Assembly: GCA_000200715.1 (NCBI GenBank)
Contig: DP000238.1
Span: forward strand, 830,593-894,592
Reading direction: 5' to 3'
Origin: Cenarchaeum symbiosum A
GTDB lineage: Archaea; Thermoproteota; Nitrososphaeria; Nitrososphaerales; Nitrosopumilaceae
Length of the DNA stretch: 64,000 nucleotides
The notes beneath the pieces were generated by a model. That model did not search any database and had not been told where the DNA came from. It saw only the letters and a list, made by a program, of their open reading frames with translations. Shown here piece by piece: positions 56,841 to 64,000 of this stretch (position 1 is its first letter; each line of letters starts with the position of its first letter). A program made the translations under genes and the position numbers.

Positions 56841-57556
56841 TGGTAAGCATAGCGGGCAGCAAAAAGCTCAAGCGGCAGATGGCGCCAAGCTTCTGGGGGA
56901 TAACGCGCAAGGGCAAGCGCTTTGTGGTCACGGTGCACCCGGGCGCGCACTCGAAACACAGGTCGATACCGTCGGCGGTGCTGCTCCGGGATACATTGGG
57001 CGCTGTCTCCACTCTTCGCGAGGCGAAAAAATCGATATACTCTGGCAATGTCGAGGTAGACGGCGTAAAGAGGACGTCCCTTCACCACGGGATAGGCCTG
57101 ATGGACGTAGTCGAGCTTGGCGGCACGGGCGACATCTACAGGATGGTCCCCTCAGGGGGCGCCATACTCAAGCCCGTAAAGATAGAGGCCGCAGAAAAGG
57201 ACAGAAAGATATGCAGGGTGACTAGCAAGACATCAATCAGCGGCGGCAGGACGCAGATAGGCTTTCACGACGGCCGCTCGCTGATATCTGACGAAAAGGT
57301 AAGCGTGGGGGACTCTTGCCTTGTGCAGGTCCCGGGGCAAAAGATTCTAAAGGTGGCAAGGATGGAAAAAGGGGCGCACGCGGTGGTCACGCGCGGCACA
57401 AATGCCGGCAGCACGGGCACAATATCCGGGATGCAAGACGGCACTTTTACCCTGTCTAGAATGGCGACCCTGGATATCGGCGGCAGGGAGATCAAGATAC
57501 CGACGGACATGCTTTTGGTGGTGGGGGCAGACGGGCCCCTCATCAGGATACAATGA
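56840..57556 (+). CDS. rps4e: 30S ribosomal protein S4e
   Basis: 238 residues of an archaeal/eukaryotic-only family. Key segments are GSKKLKRQMAPSFWGITRK at the N-terminus, the S4 RNA-binding domain (LREAKKSIYSGNVEVDGVKR), the central S4e domain and a C-terminal KOW (VVTRGTNAGSTGTISGM). The end RIPTDMLLVVGADGPLI-like sequence is typical. Its presence between L24 and L5 is the standard archaeal order and excludes a bacterial origin. Confidence 0.96.
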   Translation: MVSIAGSKKLKRQMAPSFWGITRKGKRFVVTVHPGAHSKHRSIPSAVLLRDTLGAVSTLREAKKSIYSGNVEVDGVKRTSLHHGIGLMDVVELGGTGDIYRMVPSGGAILKPVKIEAAEKDRKICRVTSKTSISGGRTQIGFHDGRSLISDEKVSVGDSCLVQVPGQKILKVARMEKGAHAVVTRGTNAGSTGTISGMQDGTFTLSRMATLDIGGREIKIPTDMLLVVGADGPLIRIQ

Positions 57557-57557
57557 G

Positions 57558-58067
57558 ATGGCCGGCGATATGAGAAAGATCACACTTGAAAAGGTGGTCC
57601 TCAACATGGGTGTCGGCCAGTCGGGCAATGCCGTCGAGGTGGCAAAGAGGGCGCTAGGCGAGATCAGCGGCAAAAAGCCGTGCGGAAGGGACGCGCACGA
57701 GACCCAGAGGGATTTCGGGGTCCGCAAGGGCGAGCCCATAGGGGCGGCAGTTACAATACGCGGCGAAGATGCCGGCGCGCTGGCGAGGCGGCTCTTCGAG
57801 GCAAAGGGCGGCCAGGTAAAGGGCAGGTCCTTTGACGACTTTGGGAACTTTTCATTCGGGATAGGCGAGCATATCGACATACCCGGTATAAAGTACGATC
57901 CAGGTATAGGGATCCTCGGGCTAGACGTATGCATGACATTATCAAGGCCGGGATACGGGATCAGAAAGCGCAGCAAGCACAAGGCCCGCGTGGGCAGGTC
58001 CCACAGGATAACTGCCACAGAGGCAAAGGATTTTGTAGTGCGCGAGTTCGGGGTGGAAATAGTATAA
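57558..58067 (+). CDS. rpl5: 50S ribosomal protein L5 (uL5)
   Basis: 169 residues from the ATG just after the S4e stop; the frame extends upstream but only as a shadow inside S4e. Conserved parts are ITLEKVVLNMGVGQSGNAVE, GVRKGEPIGAAVTIRG and NFSFGIGEHIDIPGIKYDP with LDVCMTLSRPGYGIRKR. It binds 5S rRNA in the central protuberance. Its stop (TAA) overlaps the S14 ATG. Confidence 0.95.
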   Translation: MAGDMRKITLEKVVLNMGVGQSGNAVEVAKRALGEISGKKPCGRDAHETQRDFGVRKGEPIGAAVTIRGEDAGALARRLFEAKGGQVKGRSFDDFGNFSFGIGEHIDIPGIKYDPGIGILGLDVCMTLSRPGYGIRKRSKHKARVGRSHRITATEAKDFVVREFGVEIV

Positions 58068-58246
58068 TGGCAAAGGACAGATCGTACGAGTTTACGGGCA
58101 GAAAAAAGCACGACTTTGGCAGGGGCTCGAGATGGTGCAGAAAGTGCGGCGACTATACCGCGGTCATACAAAAGTACGACCTGATGCTGTGCAGGCGGTG
58201 CTTTAGGGAGGTTGCGGTCTCCCTGGGGTTCAGGAAGTACAGGTGA
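58067..58246 (+). CDS. rps14: 30S ribosomal protein S14 (uS14, zinc type)
   Basis: 59 residues from the ATG that overlaps the L5 stop by one base. The zinc site is WCRKCGDYTAVIQKYDLMLC continuing RRCF, giving the CxxC-x14-CxxC arrangement of archaeal S14. The C-terminus FREVAVSLGFRKYR is characteristic. It binds the 16S 3' major domain. An in-frame upstream extension to 57929 is a shadow within L5. Confidence 0.95.
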   Translation: MAKDRSYEFTGRKKHDFGRGSRWCRKCGDYTAVIQKYDLMLCRRCFREVAVSLGFRKYR

Positions 58247-58251
58247 TATAG

Positions 58252-58644
58252 ATGCCGGCGACCAACATACTAGCTAACCTATTCGTCACACTGTACAATA
58301 CGGAGGCGAGGCGCAGGGGCGACTGCCAGGTGTACCCCACTTCAAAGCTGGGAGTCGAGGTATTGGGCACGCTAAAAAAAGCGGGCTATATCGGGGAGTT
58401 TGAGCATGTAGAGGACAGCAGGGGCGGCAAGTTCAGCGTGCATCTATTGGCCAAGATAACAAAATGCGGGGCGATATCGCCGCGCTTCAAGGTGAAAAAG
58501 GGCGAGTATACATTCTGGGAGCAGCAGTACCTGCCGTCATACGACAGGGGGATGCTGGTGGTCACCACCAACCAGGGCGTCATGTCGCATCACGAGGCCG
58601 CCGAGCGCGGCATAGGGGGGTTTTTGATAGGGTATGTCTACTGA
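58252..58644 (+). CDS. rps8: 30S ribosomal protein S8 (uS8)
   Basis: 130 residues. It begins MPATNILANLFVTLYNTEAR, and the C-terminal signature LVVTTNQGVMSHHEAAERGIGGFLIGYVY is the S8 RNA-binding motif in its archaeal form. It binds the 16S central domain. The end overlaps the L6 start by 11 bases. Confidence 0.96.
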   Translation: MPATNILANLFVTLYNTEARRRGDCQVYPTSKLGVEVLGTLKKAGYIGEFEHVEDSRGGKFSVHLLAKITKCGAISPRFKVKKGEYTFWEQQYLPSYDRGMLVVTTNQGVMSHHEAAERGIGGFLIGYVY

Positions 58645-59179
58645 TACGGATACAGAGCGGAGCGTAAAGATACCAGAAGGTGTGGAGGCGTCGCTTACCG
58701 GGAGGATGCTCCACGTAAAGGGCAAGCTGGGATCCGCCCACAAGAGCTTTAGAAAGATACCCGTCGGGATAAGGATAGACGGCTCCAGCGTGGTGCTAAA
58801 GGCGGAGGGGACGAGAAAGAGGGACCTTGCCATACTGAACACGGCGCGCTCGATAGTGAGGAACCTCTGCGAGGGGGTCGGCGTCGGGTATACTATCAAG
58901 CTCAAGGTTGTATACGCGCACTTTCCCATTACGATAAAGCAGGACGGGGCGATGATACTCGTAGAGAACTTTCAAGGCGAGAGGTCGGCCAGAAAGGCCA
59001 AGATTGTAGGCGGGACAAAGGTCGTCTCAAAGGGCGAGGATGTTATAGTCACGGGGCACGTGCTTACAGATGTATCGCAGACGGCGGCCAATCTTGAGCA
59101 GGGCACAAAGGTCAAGAACAAGGACCACCGGGTGTTTCTCGACGGCGTATATGTGTATGAGAAGAAAAAGGGCGAATAG
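58634..59179 (+). CDS. rpl6: 50S ribosomal protein L6 (uL6)
   Basis: 181 residues. Two L6 repeats are visible: IPEGVEASLTGRMLHVKGKLG at the N-terminus and the second beginning GYTIKLKVVYAHFPITIK. The loop RKAKIVGGTKVVSKGEDVIVTG and the end VFLDGVYVYEKKKGE are archaeal. It lies near the factor-binding site. In many archaea L32e, L19e, L18, S5, L30 and L15 follow; here only one small unrelated gene follows. Confidence 0.96.
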   Translation: MSTDTDTERSVKIPEGVEASLTGRMLHVKGKLGSAHKSFRKIPVGIRIDGSSVVLKAEGTRKRDLAILNTARSIVRNLCEGVGVGYTIKLKVVYAHFPITIKQDGAMILVENFQGERSARKAKIVGGTKVVSKGEDVIVTGHVLTDVSQTAANLEQGTKVKNKDHRVFLDGVYVYEKKKGE

Positions 59180-59181
59180 AA

Positions 59182-59469
59182 TTGCCCCTGGATAGCGGGT
59201 TTCGCGAGCAGACTGTAATAATGATAGAAAAGGCAATAGAGGTGTACGGGGCCGCCCGCGTATCCCCGGGGATGAGCAAGATATGGGGGTCCAAAAACGA
59301 GGCTGACTTTCTGTGCGGATTCTTTGTGGGCCAGATGACGGGATCCGCGCTGGCCGCCTTCCAGGGGGTGCACGGCAGGGAGCCATCTGCAGAGGACCAC
59401 CTCGAGATAGTCAAGATGATAGAGGAGCACGCGGGGCAGATACGGGGCATATTCGACAGGTTCCGGTAG
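59182..59469 (+). CDS. Small conserved-looking protein of unknown function at the end of the ribosomal operon
   Basis: 95 residues from a TTG start two bases after L6, or 82 from the ATG at 59221. It contains KAIEVYGAARVSPGMSKIWG, DFLCGFFVGQMTGSALAAFQ and an acidic helical C-terminus (EDHLEIVKMIEEHAGQIRGIF). No domain is recognised. Its tight spacing and good codon pattern suggest it is the last gene of the operon. It is not a known archaeal ribosomal protein as far as I can tell, and could be a lineage-specific ribosome-associated or regulatory protein. Confidence 0.7.
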   Translation: MPLDSGFREQTVIMIEKAIEVYGAARVSPGMSKIWGSKNEADFLCGFFVGQMTGSALAAFQGVHGREPSAEDHLEIVKMIEEHAGQIRGIFDRFR

Positions 59470-59515
59470 TGGCCGCAGGCACGGCTGCATCCAGATAGTG
59501 GCCCCATGGTTCGCA

Positions 59516-59526
59516 AAGATTAAATC
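59516..59526 (+). promoter_or_regulatory. TATA-like element of the tRNA gene
   Basis: AGATTAAATCG lies about 30 bases before the first base of the tRNA at 59552. Confidence 0.45.
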
Positions 59527-59551
59527 GCTTTTGGCGGGGATGAACCGTGCT

Positions 59552-59625
59552 GCCGCCCTAGCTCAGCCCGGTAGAGCGTCGGACTGTTAATCCGTTGGTC
59601 GCCAGTTCAAGTCTGGTGGGCGGCG
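59552..59625 (+). tRNA. tRNA-Asn (anticodon GTT)
   Basis: The acceptor stem GCCGCCC (59552-59558) pairs with GGGCGGC (59618-59624), and the discriminator is G at 59625. The D arm is GCTC...GAGC. The anticodon loop CTGTTAA (59584-59590) places GTT at 59586-59588. The T arm GCCAG-TTCAAGT-CTGGT is complete. The 3' CCA is encoded at 59626-59628. No intron is present. Confidence 0.95.
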
Positions 59626-59670
59626 CCAACCTGTATATCGTAGGGTTGCCGCGGCGGTTCTGGGCAGATC

Positions 59671-59680
59671 GTTTATAAAC
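59671..59680 (+). promoter_or_regulatory. TATA box of the solute-binding protein gene
   Basis: GTTTATAAAC, itself palindromic, is centred about 26 bases before the ATG at 59701 and predicts a leaderless transcript. Confidence 0.6.
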
Positions 59681-59700
59681 ACAGGATATAGCGGATCCGC

Positions 59701-61074
59701 ATGATAAGAGGGGCGGTACTGTTTGCGGCGCTATTCTCCATGATTTTGGTGCCCGCCGGAATGGACGCCCTTGCAGAGGCCGAGGCCCCGCTGAAGCAGT
59801 TTGCCAAGGATCCGACCAAGAGGGTCGAGTGCAACGCAGGGTTTGAGCTCGTCCTCAAAAAGACCAACGGCCAGCCTGCGTGCGTAAAGCCAGATGCCAA
59901 AGAGCTCCTCATCGAGCGCGGCTGGGCAATAGAGGCTCCCATGATGGAGATGATGGATGATATGATGATGGACGGAATGATGGAAGATGAGATGATGATG
60001 GACGAGATGATGGGTGATGGCATGATGGAAGATGAGATGATGATGGACGAGATGATGGGTGATGGCATGATGGAAGATGAGATGATGATGGACGAGATGA
60101 TGGGTGATGGCATGATGGACGAGATGATGGAAGGTGAAATGATGGACGGCATGATGGCCGGCGACAAGATGATGGCAGAAGATAAAGTGCGCGTGGAAGG
60201 CGGAGACAGCATGGATGATCACGGGGACCACATGGAGGATAAAGACAGCATGAGTGATGGAAAGACCGGCGATACAGTATCGATGGAAGAAGGAATAAGG
60301 GTCGAGAGAAACGGCGTAGAGATTCCACAGTCCATGAATGACGGGCAGATGATGGCATCAGGCGAGTTTACCGCAGAGGAGATGGAATGGCTCGAAGACA
60401 GGGTGATAAGGGTGGCATATGATCCACAGTGGGTGCCCCTGGAATACATCAACAGCGCAGGCAAGCTTGACGGCCTCTCGGCAGAATACATATCGGAGCT
60501 GAAAATTGCGACTGGCGCGGACTTTGAGCCGCTTGCGAGAAACAAGATACAGGACTGGAACGGCGCTCTCGAGGCGATAAAAGAGCGCCGGGCGGAGATT
60601 ATAATCATGGTCTCAGATACCGACGACCGTCGGGAATACATGGGCTTTACATCCCCGCATACGGAGGTCGAGGCGCGGATTATAATGAAAGGAGACCCTG
60701 TCGAGGAGGAGGTAACTGTCGACGATCTTGTCGGGCTCAGGGTGGGAACTGTCAGAAACTATGCAATAGAGCCGTGGCTTGACGAGAACCACCCCGATGT
60801 GGACCACTGGCCGGTAGACGATATAAAGACGGGCCTTATCCAGCTTAACCGCGGCGAGCTTGACGCATTTCTAGAGGTATGGCCCGTGGCACAGCACCAC
60901 GCGGGGGAGCTGGGCATACGGACACTGTACGACGCGGGGCCCCTGCTCCAGTACAACATGACGATAGGATACAGGGATGACATGCCCATTTTGGGCTCGG
61001 TAATGGAAAAGGCGCTCGGCATGATCCCCGAGGACCGCATGGCGGAACTGCTCGCAGAGTACACAACAGGCTGA
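59701..61074 (+). CDS. Secreted solute-binding protein (family 3-like) with Met/Asp/Glu-rich repeat segment
   Basis: 457 residues. A signal peptide (about 1-26) precedes a short domain with two cysteines (RVECNAGFELV and GQPACVKPDA). Residues about 80-163 are almost only Met, Asp, Glu and Gly, including three exact 45-base repeats (MMEDEMMMDEMMGDG), followed by a His/Asp-rich patch (DSMDDHGDHMED). From about 230 a periplasmic-binding fold of the amino-acid/family 3 type begins: VIRVAYDPQWVPLEYINSAG, AIKERRAEIIIMVSDTDDRREYMGFT and LVGLRVGTVRNYAIEPWL. No transporter genes are adjacent. The Met-rich stretch could bind copper or another soft metal, which would suit a copper-dependent ammonia oxidiser. 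It might instead be a receptor or scavenging protein at the surface. The ligand is unknown. Confidence 0.8.
   Translation: MIRGAVLFAALFSMILVPAGMDALAEAEAPLKQFAKDPTKRVECNAGFELVLKKTNGQPACVKPDAKELLIERGWAIEAPMMEMMDDMMMDGMMEDEMMMDEMMGDGMMEDEMMMDEMMGDGMMEDEMMMDEMMGDGMMDEMMEGEMMDGMMAGDKMMAEDKVRVEGGDSMDDHGDHMEDKDSMSDGKTGDTVSMEEGIRVERNGVEIPQSMNDGQMMASGEFTAEEMEWLEDRVIRVAYDPQWVPLEYINSAGKLDGLSAEYISELKIATGADFEPLARNKIQDWNGALEAIKERRAEIIIMVSDTDDRREYMGFTSPHTEVEARIIMKGDPVEEEVTVDDLVGLRVGTVRNYAIEPWLDENHPDVDHWPVDDIKTGLIQLNRGELDAFLEVWPVAQHHAGELGIRTLYDAGPLLQYNMTIGYRDDMPILGSVMEKALGMIPEDRMAELLAEYTTG
59977..60111 (+). repeat. Three 45-bp tandem repeats encoding a Met/Asp/Glu-rich unit
   Basis: Identical 45-base units start at 59977, 60022 and 60067 and encode MMEDEMMMDEMMGDG. 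Flanking sequence continues the same composition in degenerate form. Confidence 0.92.
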
Positions 61075-61136
61075 TTGTCTATTCTATTAGACACCGCAGA
61101 TCAAATACCCCGGACCATACCATACGCTGAGGCTTT

Positions 61137-61382
61137 GTGGCAAGGACTAGAAGGGCCAACAGGTACTGCGTGGACTGCGGCGCCAGGCTGACATACTATC
61201 CTAGATTATCAAACCCCAAGGCGCCAAACGAGCACAGGGTGCTGGTGTACGCCTGTCCCGACTGTACCGTAGACTTTGAGAGGCCCAAGCTCTTCTCGAT
61301 CAGGCGAAACCAGGTCGATGACCCGCTGGAGAGTGTGGAGATAGAGATTACGCAGGCGCACAGGGCCCCCCGGGCAGGGTAG
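61137..61382 (+). CDS. Small zinc-ribbon protein (81 aa)
   Basis: From a GTG start the product reads MARTRRANRYCVDCGARLTY and later VYACPDCTVDFERPK. The two CxxC knuckles are about 29 residues apart, the spacing of a zinc ribbon. The start is basic, suggesting nucleic-acid contact. The C-terminal third is acidic and proline-containing. An AT-rich element (TCAAATACC) lies about 30 bases upstream. No specific family is recognised; a transcription- or translation-associated zinc protein is plausible. Confidence 0.7.
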   Translation: MARTRRANRYCVDCGARLTYYPRLSNPKAPNEHRVLVYACPDCTVDFERPKLFSIRRNQVDDPLESVEIEITQAHRAPRAG

Positions 61383-61619
61383 GGCGGTCCGCCCGGATGC
61401 AGGCAGGTCCGGAGTGGATCAGGGGCAGGATATGCGGCGCCTGATAGATTCACCCCCGGCAGCCCTGTGGCGGGCGCGGCCTGTATGGTTATTCATAAGG
61501 GTTATCAAGGGCCTTTTTTGGGCAATAGCGACTATGAAGGGAAAGGGGCAGGGTACTGCAGCGATTAGATATAGTACAAGATCTGATCGGGGGGCCGATC
61601 CGCGCCCGGGGGAATACCC

Positions 61620-64000
61620 ATGATGCGGACCGCCATTCTGGCCCTGCTGCCGATTATACTGGCCGCGTCGGCGTCGGCCCATGCGCAGACGGCCGTTCTC
61701 GAGGGCGATATTCTAAATATCCGCTTTGATGGAATAGTGGATGTAAGCGAGTTTAACGCATCGAGGGTGCACCTGAGGGACGGCAGCGCTCTGGGAGGCG
61801 GCGTGACACTCTCTGACGGCACTATATTGACCACCGCCGACGGGACAGAACTGCGGTTTGACCTGATGGGCACGGGGCTCACGCCGGTATTCGAGTACGC
61901 GGATCCGAGGCTGCACTTTGATGCAGGTGCACTGGCGTATACAGACGGCACATCGTTTCCCCCCGCGTATGATTGGGATGCGGGCGCTTCCGTCTTGGAC
62001 AGGTACACTACAGGCGGAGCTGGGAGATCCCCCAATACGAACAGCCCCGAGGCCATAGCCTTCTCGCCCGACGGGCTGCGCATGTTTATCGGAGGTAACC
62101 ACGACTGGATAACACAGCACGTGCTCAACGCGCCGTACAACGTATCCTCCGCGGAGGAGGACAAGCTGAGGTATAATTTGGACGACTCAAGGATCGGGGG
62201 GATTGCCTTCTCGGCCGACGGGCTTGTGATGTTCTTGGCCGATGCTCAAGAGAACGTGATACGGGGATATGAGCTGCAGTCAGCCTATGACCTGACCGGT
62301 GCCACCCGGAATGCCGCCGACTTTGATCCCGTGTTTAACCAGATAACAGGGATTGCCTTTTCTGGTGACGGCCTGCGCATGTACATTTCAGATGATAGCA
62401 GTAATACAGTGCAACAGTTTGACATGAACTCTCCGTACAACTACACATCCGCGGAGCCGGGAGTATTTGTTGATACCAATACCAGAAACCCAAGTGATGT
62501 CGCCATCTCTGCCAACGGGTTGAGCATGTTTGTTCTGGATCAGCAGATTATGGAGCGGTACGATATGGACGTGGCCTTTGACGTCTTGACGGCCAGGTAC
62601 ATTGACGATGTACATCTCAACAAGGAAGATGCCAGCAGGAACACCAGGGGGCTTGCCTTCTCCTCCGACGGGCGGTTCGCGATAACAGCGAGCACGCAGG
62701 GTAACGGCCAGGTGACCGTAAACGCCCTCAGTGCACCGTACGGCGTGACCACCGGGACCACTGCCACGCATCAAGCCAGCCTGAGCGGCGCCCCCGTGGG
62801 GATGGCCTTTGTCCCGGGCGGCGAGAGCATGTTCGTTATTGATGGGGCGGCCAAGCAAGTGACCAGGTACGAGCTGCCAGCCCCGTTTATCACGGAAAAC
62901 GCCACCGCCAACGGCACCTTGAGCGTACCCAATGTGGACGCCCCCGGCGGCATAGACTTCTCGGCTGACGGGAACAGAATGTACGTGGTGGGGCGCAGCG
63001 GGATACACCAGTACACGCTGGACTCGCCCTATGGGGCCATATCCGGCTCGCCCGTAGTCAATCCACTCACGGAGACCACTGTTGCGCGCGGCGTGGACTT
63101 TTCGCCCGACGGCACGATCATGCTAGTCGCACAGTTCGACGGTGGCACGTCCTCTTCCCTCCACAGGTACGACCTCACTACCGCCTTTGACGTCTCCACT
63201 GCCACACAGACGGATTTCTTGGACATATTGTCCGTCGCGCCTAGGACACAGGGGCTGGCCGTCTCGCCCGACGGCACAAAGGTGCTCTTGGTGGGGAACC
63301 CGGCCTATGTCCAGAGGTACGAGCTGGCAGAACCGTATGGCCTGTCGAGCGGCGTGATCATAGACGCGCTTAGCGTCAAGGAGTATGGCGGTGGATCACG
63401 CGACATAGAGTTGTCGCCTGACGGCTCGCAGATGTTCATCACTGTCGACGGCGGCTTCAACAGCGTATTCGGGTACGAGCTTGCGAGCCCCTACGACATC
63501 ACGCCGCCCACGGAGATCGAGTTAGCCGTCAGCAGCGGGTCCAGCATAGACGACGCGATATTCTCCCCCGACGGGACCAACATGTACGTGATTAACGGCG
63601 GAGACGTGCAACAGTACTCGTTTGAGCTCCCGTTCTCGCTGATGCCGTCGTTTAGCGGCAACGCCCTGACTGTAACGGCCGAGTTTACGCCCGCTGCCGG
63701 GTCTTACTCCGGCATCGCCATGTCGGATAACGGCACCGAGTTGTACCTCTTGGAGGAGACAGGCAACGTGATCACAAGGTACAAGCTGACCACCCCGTAC
63801 GACATATCCGGCAGGACCGTGACCGAGACTTGGACCGTTCCCGCAGGCATAATAACCACCGGATTGTCTGATGGCCTCCACGGCATGGACCTCTCGAGTG
63901 ACGGAGTCCACCTGTACCTGGCCGCGTCGAGTGACGTGTACAAGGTGGAGCTAAGCCCGCCGTTCTCGCTGAGCCCGGCCCCAACCAGCTCCCAAAGAGA
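61620..64000 (+). CDS. Giant secreted beta-propeller surface protein (partial, 3' end outside window)
   Basis: The frame opens at ATG 61620 (or 61623) and stays open to the window edge in every segment I checked by hand, giving at least 793 codons. The signal peptide is MMRTAILALLPIILAASASA followed by HAQ. An Ig-like domain follows (TAVLEGDILNIRFDGIVDVS to YADPRLHFDAGAL, residues about 24-110). Then come propeller-like blades with the family motifs FSPDGLRMFI, FSADGLVMF, FSGDGLRMYI and FSADGNRMYV, and Q-Y-x-L-x-S-P-Y phrases between them. It is the same family as the genes at 1511-47059, although the ribosomal operon separates them. An AGATATAG element near 61567 may be the promoter, leaving a short leader. 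Confidence 0.88.
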   Translation, partial: MMRTAILALLPIILAASASAHAQTAVLEGDILNIRFDGIVDVSEFNASRVHLRDGSALGGGVTLSDGTILTTADGTELRFDLMGTGLTPVFEYADPRLHFDAGALAYTDGTSFPPAYDWDAGASVLDRYTTGGAGRSPNTNSPEAIAFSPDGLRMFIGGNHDWITQHVLNAPYNVSSAEEDKLRYNLDDSRIGGIAFSADGLVMFLADAQENVIRGYELQSAYDLTGATRNAADFDPVFNQITGIAFSGDGLRMYISDDSSNTVQQFDMNSPYNYTSAEPGVFVDTNTRNPSDVAISANGLSMFVLDQQIMERYDMDVAFDVLTARYIDDVHLNKEDASRNTRGLAFSSDGRFAITASTQGNGQVTVNALSAPYGVTTGTTATHQASLSGAPVGMAFVPGGESMFVIDGAAKQVTRYELPAPFITENATANGTLSVPNVDAPGGIDFSADGNRMYVVGRSGIHQYTLDSPYGAISGSPVVNPLTETTVARGVDFSPDGTIMLVAQFDGGTSSSLHRYDLTTAFDVSTATQTDFLDILSVAPRTQGLAVSPDGTKVLLVGNPAYVQRYELAEPYGLSSGVIIDALSVKEYGGGSRDIELSPDGSQMFITVDGGFNSVFGYELASPYDITPPTEIELAVSSGSSIDDAIFSPDGTNMYVINGGDVQQYSFELPFSLMPSFSGNALTVTAEFTPAAGSYSGIAMSDNGTELYLLEETGNVITRYKLTTPYDISGRTVTETWTVPAGIITTGLSDGLHGMDLSSDGVHLYLAASSDVYKVELSPPFSLSPAPTSSQR

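Noticed and set aside
1..64000. Insertion sequences, integrases or phage genes
   Set aside because: No transposase, integrase or terminal inverted repeats were recognised anywhere in the window.

Overview
The window is GC-rich archaeal DNA, most likely from an ammonia-oxidising thaumarchaeon (Nitrososphaerota) resembling the sponge symbiont Cenarchaeum symbiosum. The assignment rests on an archaeal-type ribosomal protein cluster (S4e, the RNase P subunit Rpp29/Rnp1 inside the operon, archaeal L3/L4/L24), on TATA boxes about 26-30 bases upstream of start codons (leaderless transcription), and on high GC content. It comes from recognising families by eye, not from a database search.

Positions 1-47059 are dominated by one family of giant secreted modular proteins. 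The C-terminal tail of one member lies at 1-57. Full members start at 1511 (2527 aa), 9382 (2429 aa), 17949 (3666 aa) and 29013 (5246 aa, then 811 aa in another frame after an apparent one-base deletion near 44607; about 6015 aa if repaired). A sixth member starts at 61620 and runs off the right edge. Each has a signal peptide, one to nine modules made of an Ig-like strand domain plus a long run of beta-propeller-like blades (motif S-P-D-G-x-x-M-F-V), then in the complete members D-x-P-x-V-x-D repeats, a poly-Gly hinge, a conserved domain of about 150 residues with two cysteines, a Pro/Glu-rich spacer and a short hydrophobic C-terminal tail. They look like cell-surface fibres or adhesins. Threonine dehydratase (112-1317) and PurK (16730-17866) sit between them.

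Positions 47108-50872 hold small genes: a membrane protein, a 41-residue Cys-rich protein coupled to a DedA-family membrane protein, a sugar-nucleotidyltransferase, a tandem pair of paralogous 193-aa proteins of unknown function with duplicated promoters, and a PIN-domain protein on the minus strand.

Positions 51397-59469 carry a tight S10/spc-type ribosomal operon: L3-L4-L23-S19-L22-S3-L29-Rnp1-S17-L14-L24-S4e-L5-S14-S8-L6 and one unrecognised small gene. L2 is absent from its usual place between L23 and S19, and the usual genes after L6 are absent too. A tRNA-Asn (GTT) follows, then a secreted solute-binding protein with an unusual Met/Asp/Glu-rich tandem-repeat segment, a small zinc-ribbon protein, and the last giant-protein gene.

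The strongest leads are the giant surface-protein array, its frameshifted largest member, a C13 tract between the TATA box and start codon of the 9382 gene, a promoter-proximal 35-codon ORF coupled to the 1511 gene, and the Met-rich binding protein.
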